In this document: piece by piece, positions 48,893 to 58,339 of the stretch
Numbering within the stretch: the stretch's first letter is position 1
Layout: each line of letters opens with the position of its first letter
Source: Aphrocallistes beatrix
Lineage: Eukaryota > Porifera > Hexactinellida > Sceptrulophora > Aphrocallistidae
Length of the DNA: 64,000 bases
Assembly: GCA_963281255.1 (NCBI GenBank)
Contig: OY725499.1
Span: forward strand, 1,178,001-1,242,000
Reading direction: 5' to 3'
Notes under the pieces: model-generated
Seen by the model: the letters and a program-made list of their open reading frames with translations, nothing else
What the model was told of the DNA's origin: nothing
The model's database searches: none
Program-made: the position numbers and the translations under genes

Positions 48893-49998
48893 TTTACCTA
48901 GATAAATAAATAGAAATGAACTCATCATTTGTTCGAATGAGTGCCAGTTGATCGGTATTAGTGGCACCGATTGTGGTTGATTTTGTTTCATTGGGATGCA
49001 ATGCATCCTTATATATCCTAATATTTAGTTTTATATGAAAACGACCCAAATATATTAAGACAAATTACAAAAAAAGGCTATTTACATAGATGAAAAAATA
49101 GAAATGAACTCAGCTTTTGTACGAATGAGTACCATTTAATCGATACAAGAGGCACCGGATGAGGTCAATTTTGTTATTTTTGGTTGAGATGCATCCTTAT
49201 AAATCCTATTATTTGCTTTTAATAAGGAAACGACCCCAATATATGAAGTCAAATTCCAAAAACCGGCTATTTAACCTGGATCAATTAATAGAAATGGATT
49301 CATCATTTGTTCGAATGAGTACCAGTTGTTTGGTATTAGTGGCACCGATTGTCGTTGATTTTGTTTGAATGGGTTGCGATGCATCCTTATATACCCTAAA
49401 ATATGGTTTTTATAACGAAACGATCCCAATATATGAAGTCAAATTCCAAAAACCAGCTAGTTACCTGGATCAATAAATCGAAATGAACGCATCTTTTGTA
49501 CGAATGAGTACCAGTTGTTTGGTATTAGAGGAACCAGTTGAGGTTGATTTTGTTTCAATGGGGTGCGCTGCATACTTATAAATCCTAACATTTGCTTTTT
49601 ATAAGGAAACGCCACCAATATATGAAATCAAATTCCAAAAACCGGCTATTTTACCTGGATAAATAAATAGAAATGAATTCATCATTTGTTCGAATGAGTA
49701 CAATTTGATCGATATTAGAGGCACCGGTTGAAGTCAATTTTGTTATTATGGTTTGAGATGCATACTTATGAATCCAAATATTTGGTTTTTATAACGAAAA
49801 GACCCCAATATATGAAGTCAAATAACAAAAACCGACAATTTTACCTGAATAATAAATTGAAATGAACTTATCATTTGTACGAATGAGTACCAGTTGATCG
49901 GTATTAGAGGCACCGGTTGAAGTCAATTTTGTTGTTATCGGTTGAGTTGCATCCTTATAAATCCTAATATTCGTTTTTTTATAACGAAACAACCCCAA
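48893..49998. repeat. Duplicated satellite segment, copy 2 (about 1.1 kb)
   Basis: Partner of 46,060-47,163, sharing rare variants such as TACAAGAGGCACCGGATGAG and TTGTCGTTGATTTTGTTTGA. Confidence 0.88.
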
Positions 49999-50510
49999 AA
50001 TATGAAGTCAAATTCCAAAAACCGGCTATTTACCTGGATAATATATAGAAATGAACTTAACATTTGTACGAATGAGTACCAGTTGATCGGTATTAGAGGC
50101 ATCGGTTGAGGTCAATTTTGTTATTATGGGTTGAGATGCATCCTTATAAATCCTACTATTTGCTTTTTGAAAGGAAACGCTCCAATATATGAAGTCAAAT
50201 TCCAAAAACCGACTATTTACCTAGATAATATATAGAAATGAACTTATCATTTGTACGAATGAGTACCAGTTGATCGGTATTAGAGGCACCGGTTGAGGTC
50301 AATTTTGTTATTATGGGTTGAGATGCATCCTTATAAATCCTACTATTTGCTTTTTGAAAGGAAACGCTCCATTATATGAAGTCAAATTCCAAAAACCGGC
50401 TATTTTACTAGATCAATAAATAGAAATGAACTCATCATTTGTACGAATGAATACCAGTCGATCGGTATATGATACAACGATTGAGGTAAATTTTTATGGT
50501 ATGGGAGTTC

Positions 50511-51001
50511 CAGGGTTGGGTTTTGTCCGTCCAAAACAGGTTTTGGACAGGGCAGTGGACAAAACCTGGTTTTAACCGGTTAAAACCGGACAAAACTGGA
50601 CAAAACTGGACAAAACCTAATAGAAACTGTAAATCATTGCAGTGGGTACGAAACAGTTTAGGATGGAAAGAGAGCGAGGACAATGAATGGATTTTCTTGC
50701 TAGCTCCTGTTTATTACCATACTAACTATATTTTGTATTCGATTTATCATGGAAGATACGAACAACAATTGGACAAAACCTGGACAAAACTTGGACAAAA
50801 CCTATACACGAACAGTGATTTTAGACTAACAATAGTTTATTGATGGTCACAGACTTCCAGTTAATGAAGAATATGAATTAAATTTTGAGGTTTTGTCCAG
50901 TTTTGTCCAGTTTTGTCCACCCAAGAGGTTTTGGACAGGACGGTTTTAACCTAGTTAAAACCACTAGGTTTTGTCCAAGTGAACAAAATCTGCCAACCCT
51001 G
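50511..51001. mobile_element. hAT-type MITE (491 bp) with repeated TTTTGTCCAG motif
   Basis: Inverted ends CAGGGTTGG in both orientations. Flanks read TATGGGAG plus TTC on the left and TATGGGAC on the right, which fits an 8-bp hAT duplication with one change and three extra bases. The interior has clusters of TGGACAAAAC near the left end and of the complement TTTTGTCCAG near the right. Open frames (50,496-50,843 and others) only translate these repeats. Confidence 0.78.
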
Positions 51002-52283
51002 TATGGGACACATCCTTGTAAATTCAAATATTTGAAATATATTAACAAACGACGCCAAAAGTTGAAGTCAAATTTCAAAAACCGGCTATTTTACTAGATC
51101 AATAAATAGAAATGAACTCATCATTTAAACGAATGAGTACCAGTTGATCGGTATTAGAGGCACCGATTGTGGTTGATTTTGTTTCAGTGGGGTGCGAAGC
51201 ATACTTATAAATCCTAATATTTGGTTTTATAAGGAAAGACCCCAATATATGAAGTCAAATTCCAAAAACCGGCAATTTAGCTGGATAAATAAATAGAAAT
51301 GAACTCATCAATTGTAAGAATGAGTACCAGTTGATCGGAATTAGACGCACCGATTGTGTTTGAAATTGTTTCTATGGGGTGGGATGCATCCATATAGTAA
51401 ATCCTAATATTCGGTTTTTATAAGGAAACGACCCCAATACATGAAGTCAAATTCCTAAAACCGGCTATTTTACATGGGTCAATAAATAGAAATGAACTCA
51501 TCATTTGTACGAATGAATACCAGTTGATCGGCATTTGAGACACCGATTGAGTTCGATTTTGTTTTTATGGGATGGGACACATCCTTGTAAATCATAATAT
51601 TTAGAATATATTGACAAACGACACCAAAAGTTGAAGTCTAATTTCAAAAAACGGCTATTTACCTAGATCAATAAAAAGAAATGAACTCATCATTTGTACG
51701 AATGAGTACCAGTAGATCGGTATTAAAGGCACCTATTGTGGTTGATATTGTTTCAATCTGGTGAGATGCATCCTTATAAATCTTAATATTTGGTTTTATA
51801 AGGAAAGGACCCCAATATATGAAGTCAAATTCCAAAAACCGGCTATTTACCTGGATCAATAAAAAGAAATGAACTCATCATTTGTACGAATGAGTACCAG
51901 TTGATCGGTATTAAAGGCACCTATTGTGGTTGATTTTGTTTTTATTGGATGGGACACATCCTTGTAAATCAAAATATTTAGAATATATTGACAAACGACA
52001 CCAAAAGTTGAAGTCTAATTTCAAAAAACGGCTATTTACCTAGATCAATAAATCGAAATGAACTCATCATTTGTACGAATGAGTACCAGTTGATCGGTAT
52101 TAAAGGCATCTATTATGGTTGATTTTGTTTCAATCTGGTGAGATGCATCCTTATAAATCCTAATATTTGGTTTTATAAGGAAACGACCCCAATATATGAA
52201 GTCAAATTCCAAAAACCGGCTATTTACCTGGATCAATAAAAAGAAATGAACTCATCATTTGTACGAATGAGTACCAGTTGATC
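51002..52283. repeat. Satellite array block 9 (about 7 monomers)
   Basis: Array resumes at GTATGGGACACATCC and runs to the RAG1-like element. 51,668-51,859 and 52,045-52,236 are two-monomer near copies, about 377 bp apart. Confidence 0.95.
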
Positions 52284-53119
52284 CACGGGTGTAATATTTC
52301 AACGAAAATTTGTGAAAAATTACCAATGCAAACCACCTTTATAACAATGTTTTTTAGGATGTCTATAGCCTAAGAATCTCGGGTTATCTCACTCTGGTCA
52401 CGTCAGAATTTTTAGGTGTCATTATGTATATATTTGAAATTTTTATTTTGTTTATTCTAAGCGGAAGAAAGATTGAATGGGTATTTATAGCATTAACAAT
52501 GAACAGAAATACAATGTATATTGTATTAAGGTGATCATTTAAGACTTGTCAGTTCACTCTTATCCTATTCTTTAAATTTATTTCAATTTTTGCTAAAATG
52601 TATACTTGTATTTCGTCTTTCATTAACATACCTTGAAAGACTACTTATAATTAATGTTAAAATAGTGAAGAAGTGATTCTACTTCAATCGGGAGCATTTA
52701 TGATATAACAGAATATCATATATGATGCTTCTGAAACATTTTTCACAAAACTATACTTGATTTCCCATGTCGGCCATTCAATTTCGGACGAAAATGAAAT
52801 TGAGGATTTTACGTATATTTACAGTTGTACGCTAGACCTTTAAATTTTAGTTGATAATATAAAAATGCACTTTTGACTGGTAAATATTTAATCTTTCAAC
52901 AATATTGGATATGGTACTGTCTCCTGATTCAGAACAGGAGGATATTAATTTCTATTGTGAGCCTACATTTAATGAAATATCAATTGTCAATCGGAGTCAC
53001 TCTCATCCGAGTTTTCACAGTCATTCAACCAGTTATGTAGTTCTATTCTTTCTTCATCGTGCTCATTTGATTCGCTTTCAAATTCTTGTGTATTGTTAGC
53101 CTCTTCATCCGTATTTTCT
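52284..53119. repeat. Left long inverted arm of the RAG1-like element
   Basis: Pairs with 55,303-56,926 after removal of the Helitron-like insert. It includes the 3' untranslated part and the last 44 or so codons of the transposase (52,987-53,119). Confidence 0.88.
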
Positions 53120-54315
53120 AAAGACCTTTGTGCCCTATCCCAATTTAAGTTATAGTTGTATGTTACCATACAATCAACAAGACGTTGAGAAAATATTGGA
53201 TTTTCAGCCCTAGTCTTGAATCGAAGATCCCATACCTTTTGCAGTCTGGAATGTAGCATTTCCCCGCTTTGCTCTGAACTAAGTGCTGCACCAGCATTTG
53301 CGTCATTTTCAAAACGGGTCAAGTATTCCTCATAATGATCCGATAAGATATCTGATTTCAAAGACCAAGGTAACCCTGTATCACGCCATGCTTCTCTAAA
53401 TGCTCGAATACTATCTTGCCAACCTGATTTTCTCACCATCCCTAGGCATTTATCTTTGACTTGTTTCAAAGTTTTTAATGCATTGATAAAGCATACTGAG
53501 CTGGCTGGAAATGGAATATCATCTAAGTGGTCTAGAAGTCTCGAACAAGAATTGCCTTCTAGGGTGCCATTCCAATATTCTGAACGAAACACATTGTATT
53601 TACATAACGCCATACAGTGGAGTTTATACAACTGACGATCTTTTTTATTTGTAGCTTTTTCATTAGGTTTTGATTCAGAAAATAGTCTATTTACGAGCCC
53701 GAGAAGAATATGCAGTGGAGCTAGAGCAATTTTTTCCATTACTGACTCTGACCAATGAATGAGTGGTTCGTTAATGACATTATGATGTTTCTTTGCAAGG
53801 TCATTCATCATTTCTTCTCGCATCCTCGATTGGTTTGATACTCCAGTGCAAGAAGTACCATTGCGCCACAAACAGTAAGGACAGGGATATTTGCTCGATG
53901 CTTGCTGAATCCCGACAATTAAAGCTGCTACCTTAAAATCACAAGATATTTGTACAGGCGCATTGATTAAAAACAATTTTTGAATTGAGGGAAAACTGAA
54001 TAGCTCTTTCAGATTTTGATAGTTCTCTAGACCATGACCCATTGCAATAACAAAGTTGGAAAGTACGCTATTTGGTGTAGGAGAATAGATACTACCAGGA
54101 TTCATGGATACGATAATTAACGACATTTTCAGGAATTCTCTTCCTCCATCAATTTGTAGTTTTAATCTTGAAACTTTATCCGATTGATTATGAGTGATGA
54201 TGTTAAGGAGATGTTCAATATCTGTACAAAATCCGAATGGCGTTGGCATTGGATTCTTTGTATTTTCTCTACATATCATCTGAAGGGTGATTGGAGTGAA
54301 AATGCTTCCGAACAC
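52987..54315 (-). CDS. DDE-type transposase, catalytic part, of the RAG1-like element
   Basis: A 442-codon open frame, in the same frame as a coding-like segment upstream (54,500-54,320: GRKSPVLKQLNIESARVIQR, WELGRILRRDGIVFPSGGIK), from which it is separated by one TAG at about 54,319; the true product probably began at 55,261 or 55,207. Visible features: D56 in KLQIDGGREF, D126 in ISCDFK, a CPYC zinc pair at 145-148 in SKYPCPYCLW, HxLLGLVNRL at 202-211 (APLHILLGLVN) and E352 in SEQSGEMLHSRL, followed by an acidic tail (ESESNEHDEERIEL...DESDSD). A CxxC between the second D and the E, plus a histidine motif, is characteristic of the RAG1/Transib/Chapaev catalytic fold. Assignment of D56, D126 and E352 as the triad is my inference from motif order. 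The last 44 codons lie inside the inverted arm. The stop and frameshift make this copy probably inactive. Confidence 0.75.
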   Translation of the reverse strand: MFGSIFTPITLQMICRENTKNPMPTPFGFCTDIEHLLNIITHNQSDKVSRLKLQIDGGREFLKMSLIIVSMNPGSIYSPTPNSVLSNFVIAMGHGLENYQNLKELFSFPSIQKLFLINAPVQISCDFKVAALIVGIQQASSKYPCPYCLWRNGTSCTGVSNQSRMREEMMNDLAKKHHNVINEPLIHWSESVMEKIALAPLHILLGLVNRLFSESKPNEKATNKKDRQLYKLHCMALCKYNVFRSEYWNGTLEGNSCSRLLDHLDDIPFPASSVCFINALKTLKQVKDKCLGMVRKSGWQDSIRAFREAWRDTGLPWSLKSDILSDHYEEYLTRFENDANAGAALSSEQSGEMLHSRLQKVWDLRFKTRAENPIFSQRLVDCMVTYNYNLNWDRAQRSLENTDEEANNTQEFESESNEHDEERIELHNWLNDCENSDESDSD

Positions 54316-54493
54316 CGACTATTTTTCATCCCATGCCTCTTTAATTCCTCCTGAAGGAAAGACAATCCCATCCCGACGTAAAATTCTGCCCAATTCCCAA
54401 TATGAATGTTTTCCAAGACCAAGATGTCCTAGTCTTTGAATAACTCGAGCAGATTCAATGTTCAATTGCTTTAGTACTGGACTTTTTCTACCA

Positions 54494-55261
54494 TCATATT
54501 TGATTGTTGTTATTGCCAGTCTGTTGTTTGCATGGATTAGAATGAATATCTTTTTTTAATGTGTCTTTGATATAACCAGCTGCTAATTTACTTGTAAACC
54601 CTCGTGCTTCTACTCTCTCCGCAAAATGCTTTCCAGCTTCTGATGAACTGTGGGGGTGTTTTAGGATATTTCTACAAAATTTATCGTTGTGATTTTCTAG
54701 AAATTTTCCACATTTACTAGACATTGTTCTACATGGTGACTGTTCTAGAGGTCTGCCTGGTTTAGGACCATGAGTTTTAAGTTTGACCATGTAGTTGTTA
54801 AGGCAAGAGCCATTAATTTGGCAAACATGGCAACGATTATCTGATGTACAACCTGTAATTCTACGAGTACTATATTGTTGATCTTCGATATTTGGTAGAA
54901 TCTCGAGATTTTTACGGTCCTTCTCGAATTTTTCCAAAGTTAATTTCCCAGTTTCCAGATTAGCAAGACGAGTACGACAGCCAGAGCAAATAACTTTAGG
55001 CTTAGTCATATCAGAAATTTCTACCTTGAAATGTATCTGATAAAATTTCAGAGCTCTTTCTACTACCAGTTGGGTAGGTGGTTTGCGAATGGCTTCCTTG
55101 GGGATAGTTTGGGAAGAAAGTCGATTGAAACAAAACCGACAAAGACGATATAAACTATCAATATGATAATTATCAAAAAGATCAGAAATTTCATTTGGAA
55201 TATCCATAGATGAGCAATAAAATACTAATTTGTACAATAGAATTTCAAAGAATTTCGACAT
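54494..55261 (-). CDS. RAG1 N-terminal-like zinc-binding region of the element's transposase
   Basis: A 255-codon open frame beginning MSKFFEILLYKLVFYCSSMD; the internal MDIPNEISDLFDNY (55,207) is an equally good start. Cysteine pairs lie at 41/44 (RLCRFCFNRL), 92/95 (ICSGCRTRL) and 144/147 (NRCHVCQING), with C138 nearby. Spacing and surrounding residues resemble the RAG1 N-terminal region: LCRxC, about 45 residues with a FxIxxxxD-type segment (YQIHFKVEISDM), PKxICxxC, then a CxVC pair after about 50 residues. A GPKPGRP basic patch follows (about 164-170), then more cysteines (PCRTMSSKCGKFL) and a FTSKLAAGYIKDTL helix. The frame ends NNNNQI; the neighbouring frame continues ITTIKYDGRKSPVLKQ, so a single-base shift lies between about 54,500 and 54,545, where there is an A7 run. 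RAG1 homology is judged by eye from motif spacing and needs a profile search. Confidence 0.72.
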   Translation of the reverse strand: MSKFFEILLYKLVFYCSSMDIPNEISDLFDNYHIDSLYRLCRFCFNRLSSQTIPKEAIRKPPTQLVVERALKFYQIHFKVEISDMTKPKVICSGCRTRLANLETGKLTLEKFEKDRKNLEILPNIEDQQYSTRRITGCTSDNRCHVCQINGSCLNNYMVKLKTHGPKPGRPLEQSPCRTMSSKCGKFLENHNDKFCRNILKHPHSSSEAGKHFAERVEARGFTSKLAAGYIKDTLKKDIHSNPCKQQTGNNNNQI

Positions 55262-55302
55262 TTATCGTAAGATATTGAATAGGAAAACCGAGAAAATACA
55301 TC

Positions 55303-56926
55303 AGAAAATACGGATGAAGAATTTAATAACGCACAAGATTTTGAATTTGAAAGCGAATCAAATGAGCACGATGAAGAAAGAATAGAACTACATAACTGGT
55401 TGACTGACTGTGGAAACTCGGATGAGAGTGACTCCGATTGACAATTGATATTTCATTAAATGTAAGCTCACAATAGAAATTAATATCCTCCTGTTCTGAA
55501 TCAGGAGACAGTACCATATCCAATATTGTTGAAAGATTAAATATTTACCAGTCAAAAGTGCATTTTTATATTATCAACTAAAATTTAAAGGTCTAGCGTA
55601 CAACTGTAAATATACGTAAAATCCTCAATTTCATTTTCGTCCGAAAATGAATGGACGACATGGGAAATCAAGTATAGTTTTGTGAAAAATGTTTCAGAAG
55701 CATCATATATGATATTCTGTTATATCATAAATGCTCCCGAATGAAGTAGAATCACTTCTTCACTATTTTAACATTAATTTTAAGTAGTCTTTCAAGGTAT
55801 CTTATATATTAAAACTCTAGGATTTTTTGTTTTTGTTTTTGTTTGTTTGTCCGAATTGATTGAAGAATTGGCAAGTCGTAGAAATACGAAAATTGGCATG
55901 TATGTGTCAAATGATGAATCTAGGATTAAGTTCGAAGATCTAAGTGAAATGTTCACACCTCGCCGAGATAGGTGACAAAATGTGCTGACCAATCAAATTC
56001 GATTATTTTATAATGCAAATACATTGGAATAAAATAGTATTGACTTAAGCATACAATCAAAATAACTATTTGTGATTGAAATTCATTGGATTATGTGAGA
56101 ACCAATCAATTATCATCCTTTTATAATACCATTCACACGATTCTATTTCATATAAATGATTGAATACTGCTATTTTGAGTCTATATAATTTGATTGTTAA
56201 CAACAATTAAAGTGTGTTATATGCTACGATCAATCAATTCGATCATAAAATAACTTTTAACGACATAGACTGGAATTGATTATTTAAGTATAATAAGCTT
56301 TAGCAATGTGAACTTTGAGTATTCAAATTGAGCTTACATTCGGGATTAGTTGACTTAATACGAAGTAAATTATATTTATCACTAAACAAAATTTCTGCTA
56401 CAGTTCTGATTTCATAAATGTAACCGTAGACAAATGACAATCCAGCGTACTTAGCATAAAACAAGAAAGCGACGTATTGTTTCTCTAATATCCCCAAGCG
56501 CCCACTAGGTAAATCTGCAGACACACAGTGTCTGCAAGCCGCGCAGCGCAAGCAAGCGAAGCGCGCTTGTGTTAATGAAAGACGAAATACAAGTATAAAT
56601 TTTAGCAAAAATTGAAATAAATTTAGAGAATAGGATAAGAGTGCACTGACAAGTCTTAAATGATCACCTTAATACAATATACATTGTATTTCTGTCCATT
56701 CTTAATGCTATAAATACCCATTCAATCTTTCTTCTGCTTAGAATCAACAAAATAAAAATTTCAAATATATACATAATGACACCTGTGAAAAAGACGAAAA
56801 TTTAAAAATTCTGACGTGACCAGAGTGAGATAACCCGAGATTCTTATGCTATATCCTAAAACATTGCTATAGAGGGGGTTTCATTGGTAATTTTTCTCAA
56901 ATTTTCGTTGAAATATTACACACGTA
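55303..56926. repeat. Right long inverted arm of the RAG1-like element
   Basis: Inverted copy of 52,284-53,119, interrupted at 55,800-56,569. Its first part (55,303-55,441, plus strand) is an inverted duplicate of the transposase C-terminus (FESESNEHDEERIELHNW ... DESDSD, stop), lying only about 40 bp from the transposase start codon. Any promoter for the transposase must therefore lie in this arm. Confidence 0.88.
55800..56569 (+). mobile_element. Helitron-like element, copy 6 (770 bp), with in-window empty site
   Basis: Inserted in the right arm of the RAG1-like element. The left arm gives the empty site: CTTTCAAGGTATGTTAATGA (reversed). Removing 55,800-56,569 from the right arm restores exactly AAGGTA + TGTTAATG, so the insertion was between A and T with no target duplication. 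The element starts TCTTATATATTAAAACTCTA and ends with the GCGCGCTTG hairpin. Its body differs from the other copies, but the tail hairpin survives as TGCAGACAC / GTGTCTGCA. Confidence 0.82.
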
Positions 56927-58149
56927 GATCGGTATTAGAGGCACCGGTTAAAGTCAATTTTGTCATTATGGTGTGGGATGCATCCTTATAAATCCTAATA
57001 TTTGGTTTTATCGGGAAACGACCCAATATATGAAGTCAAATTTCAAAACCGGCTATTTTACCTGGATCAATATATAGAAATGAACTCATCATTTGTACGA
57101 ATGAGTAGCAGTTGATCGATATTTGAGCACCGATTGAGGTTGATTTTTTTCAATGGGGTTCAAAGCATTCATATAAATCCTAATATTTGGTTTTATAAGG
57201 AGACGACCCCAATATAAGAAGTCAAATTCCAAAAACCGGCTATTTACCTGGATTAATAAATAGAAATGAACTCATCATTTGTACGAATGAATACCAGTTA
57301 ATCGGTATTTGAGCTCCGATTGAGGTTGATTTTGTTTCAAAGGGGTGCAATGCATTGTTATAAATACTAATATTTGGTTTCATAAGGAAACGACCCCAAT
57401 ATATGAAGTCAAATTTCAAAAACCCCCTATTTTCCTGGATCAATAAATAGAAATGAACTCATCATTTGTACGAATGAGTACCAGTTGATCGATATTAGAG
57501 GCACCGATTGTGGTTGATTTTGTTTCAGTGGGATGCGATGGATACTTATAAATCCAAATATTTGGTTTTATAAGGGAACGACCCCAATGTTTGAAGTCAA
57601 ATTCCAAAAAACGGCTATTTACCTGGATCAATAAATAGAAATGAACTCATCATTTGTACGAATGAGTATCAGTTGATCGGTATTAGTGGCACCGATTGAG
57701 GTTAATTTTGTTTTTATGGGGTGGGACACATCTTGGTAAATCCTAAAATTTGGAATATATTAACAAACGATGCCAAAAGTTGAAGTCAAATTTCAAAAAA
57801 CGGCTATTTACCTCGATCAATAATTAGAACTGAACTCATCATTTGTTCGAATGAGTGCCAGTTGATCGGTATTAGTGGCACCGATTGAGTTTAATTTTGT
57901 TTTTATGGTGTGGGATGCATCCTTATAAATCCTAATATTTGTTTTTTATCGGGCAATAACCCAATATATGGAGTCAAATTTCAAAAACCGGCAATTTTAC
58001 CTAGATCAATATTTGGAAATGAACTCATCATTTATACGAATGAGTACCTATTGATCGCTATTAGACGCACCGATTGAGTTTGATTTTGTTTTTATGGGGT
58101 GGGATGCATTCTTCTAAATCCTAGCATTTGGTTTTTATCAGGGAACGAT
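56927..58149. repeat. Satellite array block 10 (about 6.5 monomers), right end of array
   Basis: The array resumes at GATCGGTATTAGAGG and ends near 58,149 within a GGTTTTTATCAGGGAACGAT segment, where it meets a Helitron-like fragment. Confidence 0.95.
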
Positions 58150-58335
58150 CCAAAATTTACAATTTTACAAATTTGGTGGTTTTCGAGTAATATCGATATT
58201 AACACTAAGATGGCCATATTTAGAGCTGTTATCCCCCATATAATTAACCAATTTGACCCCAGGCGACCGAAGGGAGCCTCCGGCGGACACAATGTGTCCA
58301 CCAGCCCTGCAGCGCAAGCAAGCAATGCCCGCTTG
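58150..58335 (+). mobile_element. Helitron-like element, 3' fragment, copy 7
   Basis: Only the last 186 bp of the family is present (AAATTTGGTG... to the CGCTTG end, followed by T). One base of the tail hairpin is changed (GTGTCCACC), and the terminal hairpin is decayed (AAGCAATGCCCGCTTG). It forms the right border of the satellite. Confidence 0.7.
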
Positions 58336-58339
58336 TATT

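Larger units (their letters stand above)
42665..50510. repeat. Satellite array block 8 (about 42 monomers, longest block)
   Basis: The longest uninterrupted run. The left third has the GGTTAATTTTG subtype; 44.6-45.7 kb has CACCGGTGAGGTCGATTTTG with a TCATCTGGTGGATGCATCC box; 46-50.4 kb is dominated by a third subtype with CACCGGTTGAAGTCAATTTT, GTTATTATGGGTTGAGATGC and AACGAAACAACCCC. Subtypes change along the array, as expected from local unequal exchange. Confidence 0.95.
52284..56926 (-). mobile_element. RAG1-N-terminus-like DNA transposon (4.6 kb) with long inverted arms
   Basis: The element is delimited by satellite on both sides with a 4-bp target duplication GATC (52,280-52,283; 56,927-56,930); joining the flanks restores the monomer motif AGTTGATCGGTATTAGAG. 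Ends are CACGGGTGTAATATTTCAAC (left) and TACGTGTGTAATATTTCAAC (right, reversed). Inverted arms are about 840 bp (52,284-53,119 and 55,303-56,926 without a later 770-bp insertion). Between them the minus strand encodes a RAG1-like zinc region and a DDE-type transposase. A CAC start with a 4-bp duplication is known for Chapaev/CACTA-type elements; Transib and RAG use 5 bp. The coding architecture recalls the N-RAG-TP element reported from the sea slug Aplysia. Age is moderate: a frameshift and one stop in the gene, arms still closely alike. Confidence 0.85.

Noticed and set aside
50496-50843. 115-codon open frame
   Set aside because: It translates repeated TGGACAAAAC units inside a hAT MITE; composition is repeat-driven.
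52905-53099. Matching small frames at 52,905-53,099 (+) and 55,323-55,523 (-) as paired genes
   Set aside because: They are the antisense of the transposase C-terminus within the inverted arms.
54319-54500. An intron (GTAGAA...AATAG) joining the two transposase frames instead of a frameshift and stop
   Set aside because: The interval itself reads as coding-like protein (LKQLNIESARVIQRLGHLG) in the downstream frame, so I prefer decay; a transcript would settle it.
56300-56608. 102-codon frame and similar frames at 1,817, 3,511, 4,060 and 34,204 as a conserved short protein
   Set aside because: All fall on the GC-rich tail of the Helitron-like elements, in different frames and on either strand; the conservation is of DNA hairpins, not protein.
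52284-56926. A host RAG1 gene or domesticated RAG locus
   Set aside because: It has terminal inverted repeats and a target duplication inside satellite, plus a frameshift and a stop; no RAG2-like kelch frame is present.
13370-58149. CRISPR-like or minisatellite coding array
   Set aside because: Units are about 188 bp, diverged throughout with no constant-repeat/variable-spacer pattern, and the context is eukaryotic.
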